From the NCBI GenBank assembly GCA_003647435.1, contig QMMV01000019.1, positions 1-13,200 on the forward strand: a stretch of DNA of 13,200 bases, written 5' to 3'. Source of the DNA: Deltaproteobacteria bacterium. GTDB lineage: Bacteria; Desulfobacterota; Desulfobacteria; Desulfobacterales; C00003060. Both the position numbers and the translations under genes were made by a program. Below, one piece after another: positions 12,609-13,200 of this stretch (the stretch's first letter is position 1; each line of letters opens with the position of its first letter). Under the pieces are notes generated by a model. The model worked only from the letters and a program-made list of their open reading frames with translations, made no database searches and had not been told where the DNA came from.

Positions 12609-13200
12609 TTACACCGCAGGGGTTTTGCCCAGCATCTTTCTAAGCTCCTCTCCATGCACACTTTCCTTCTGTGAAACGAGCTGGGCCAAGGTATCTAAAA
12701 CATCCCGGTGAGTGGAGAGTATTTCTCGCACCCTTTTATGGGCTTCCTCAACGAATCGGGAGATTTCTTCATCAATTTGACCGGCTTTCTCTTCACTGTA
12801 GGTTTTACCGGGAGCAAGAATTTCCGGGAGGAACATCTGCTGACGGGGGCGCTCATAGGCCACCAGTCCCATGCGATCGCTCATGCCGTATTCCGCGACC
12901 ATGGACCGGGCAATCTCTGTGGCCAGCTGCAAGTCGTTTTGGGCCCCTGTGGAGATTTCTTCGAAAACCAGCTCCTCCGCGACCCTGCCTCCCAAAAGAA
13001 CGGCCAGCCGGTCCAGCAGTTCCGAGCGGGTCATTAAGTAGCGGTCTTCGGTGGGTTGCTGCTGGGTATATCCGAGAGCCGCAATTCCCCGGGGAATAAT
13101 GGAGATTTTGTGCACCGGGTCGGCATGCTCAACAGACTCAGCCACAATCGCATGTCCGGACTCATGAAAAGCAACAATTTCTTTCTCCTGCGAATTTATC
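12609..13200 (-). CDS. ftsH: ATP-dependent zinc metalloprotease FtsH, C-terminal part (5' end outside window)
   Basis: The visible 197 residues are the peptidase domain of the membrane-anchored AAA+ protease that degrades unstable and misassembled membrane and regulatory proteins. The zinc-binding H-E-S-G-H motif is at 13152-13166. STGAQNDLQLATEIARSMV contains the Asp that acts as the third zinc ligand, and the segment HKISIIPRGIAALGYT is typical of the family. The C-terminus is short after L-R-K-M-L-G-K. The AAA+ and transmembrane parts lie beyond the window. An internal GTG at 13145 is not a real start, since coding continues through the zinc motif to the edge. The gene is on the same strand as groES/groEL, 50 bases upstream, giving a protease-chaperonin arrangement. 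Confidence 0.96.
   Translation of the reverse strand, partial: INSQEKEIVAFHESGHAIVAESVEHADPVHKISIIPRGIAALGYTQQQPTEDRYLMTRSELLDRLAVLLGGRVAEELVFEEISTGAQNDLQLATEIARSMVAEYGMSDRMGLVAYERPRQQMFLPEILAPGKTYSEEKAGQIDEEISRFVEEAHKRVREILSTHRDVLDTLAQLVSQKESVHGEELRKMLGKTPAV

Noticed and set aside
1..13200. CRISPR arrays, tRNA or rRNA genes, insertion sequences, phage attachment sites.
   Set aside because: No spaced direct-repeat series, tRNA-like cloverleaf, rRNA segment, transposase or integrase was seen on either strand.

Overview
This 13.2 kb window carries almost all of its genes on the minus strand, so it is read here from right (13200) to left (1). The protein set (FtsH, GroES/GroEL, DnaJ, inositol-1-phosphate synthase, GT4-like glycosyltransferases, GH130 enzymes), the strong AGGAGG ribosome-binding sites and the tight gene packing point to a bacterium. 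The GroEL resembles those of Desulfobacterota/Thermodesulfobacteria-like anaerobes. That placement is from memory of family sequences and is tentative. The pair inositol-1-phosphate synthase plus CDP-inositol/di-myo-inositol-phosphate-type synthase suggests a thermophile or a relative of thermophiles.

Right part (about 10200-13200), proteostasis: the 3' end of ftsH, then a full-length groES reading frame broken by two in-frame stop codons (TAG and TAA), then an intact groEL, then a strong GC-rich hairpin and a small unrecognised helical protein. A 424-bp gap without a convincing gene follows.

Middle part (about 4820-9780), a glycan block: two paralogous GT4-like glycosyltransferases flank a third, different glycosyltransferase and a dual-specificity-type protein phosphatase. 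Spacings are short or overlapping (24 bp gap, 92 bp overlap, 16 bp overlap). The block ends with a GH130 glycoside phosphorylase/hydrolase. Between the last glycosyltransferase and this GH130 gene lies a 37-codon open frame that looks like the beginning of another GH130 protein.

Left part (1-4560): a small STAS-like protein, a 230-bp leader, then a compact unit of myo-inositol-1-phosphate synthase, a cytidylyltransferase/CDP-alcohol phosphotransferase fusion (the IPCT/DIPPS architecture of di-myo-inositol phosphate synthesis), an HD-domain protein, a second GH130 enzyme, and the first 14 codons of a DnaJ-type protein at the window edge.

Working model (inference): the left unit makes a phosphodiester inositol solute or inositol-containing head group. 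The two GH130 enzymes and three glycosyltransferases may add, remove or recycle sugar, probably mannose, on it or on a separate glycan. Chaperone and protease genes on both sides suggest a stress-protection neighbourhood. The most unusual features are the disrupted groES beside an intact groEL, the association of the inositol-solute genes with GH130, HD-domain and DnaJ genes, and a protein phosphatase gene whose start is embedded in a glycosyltransferase gene.
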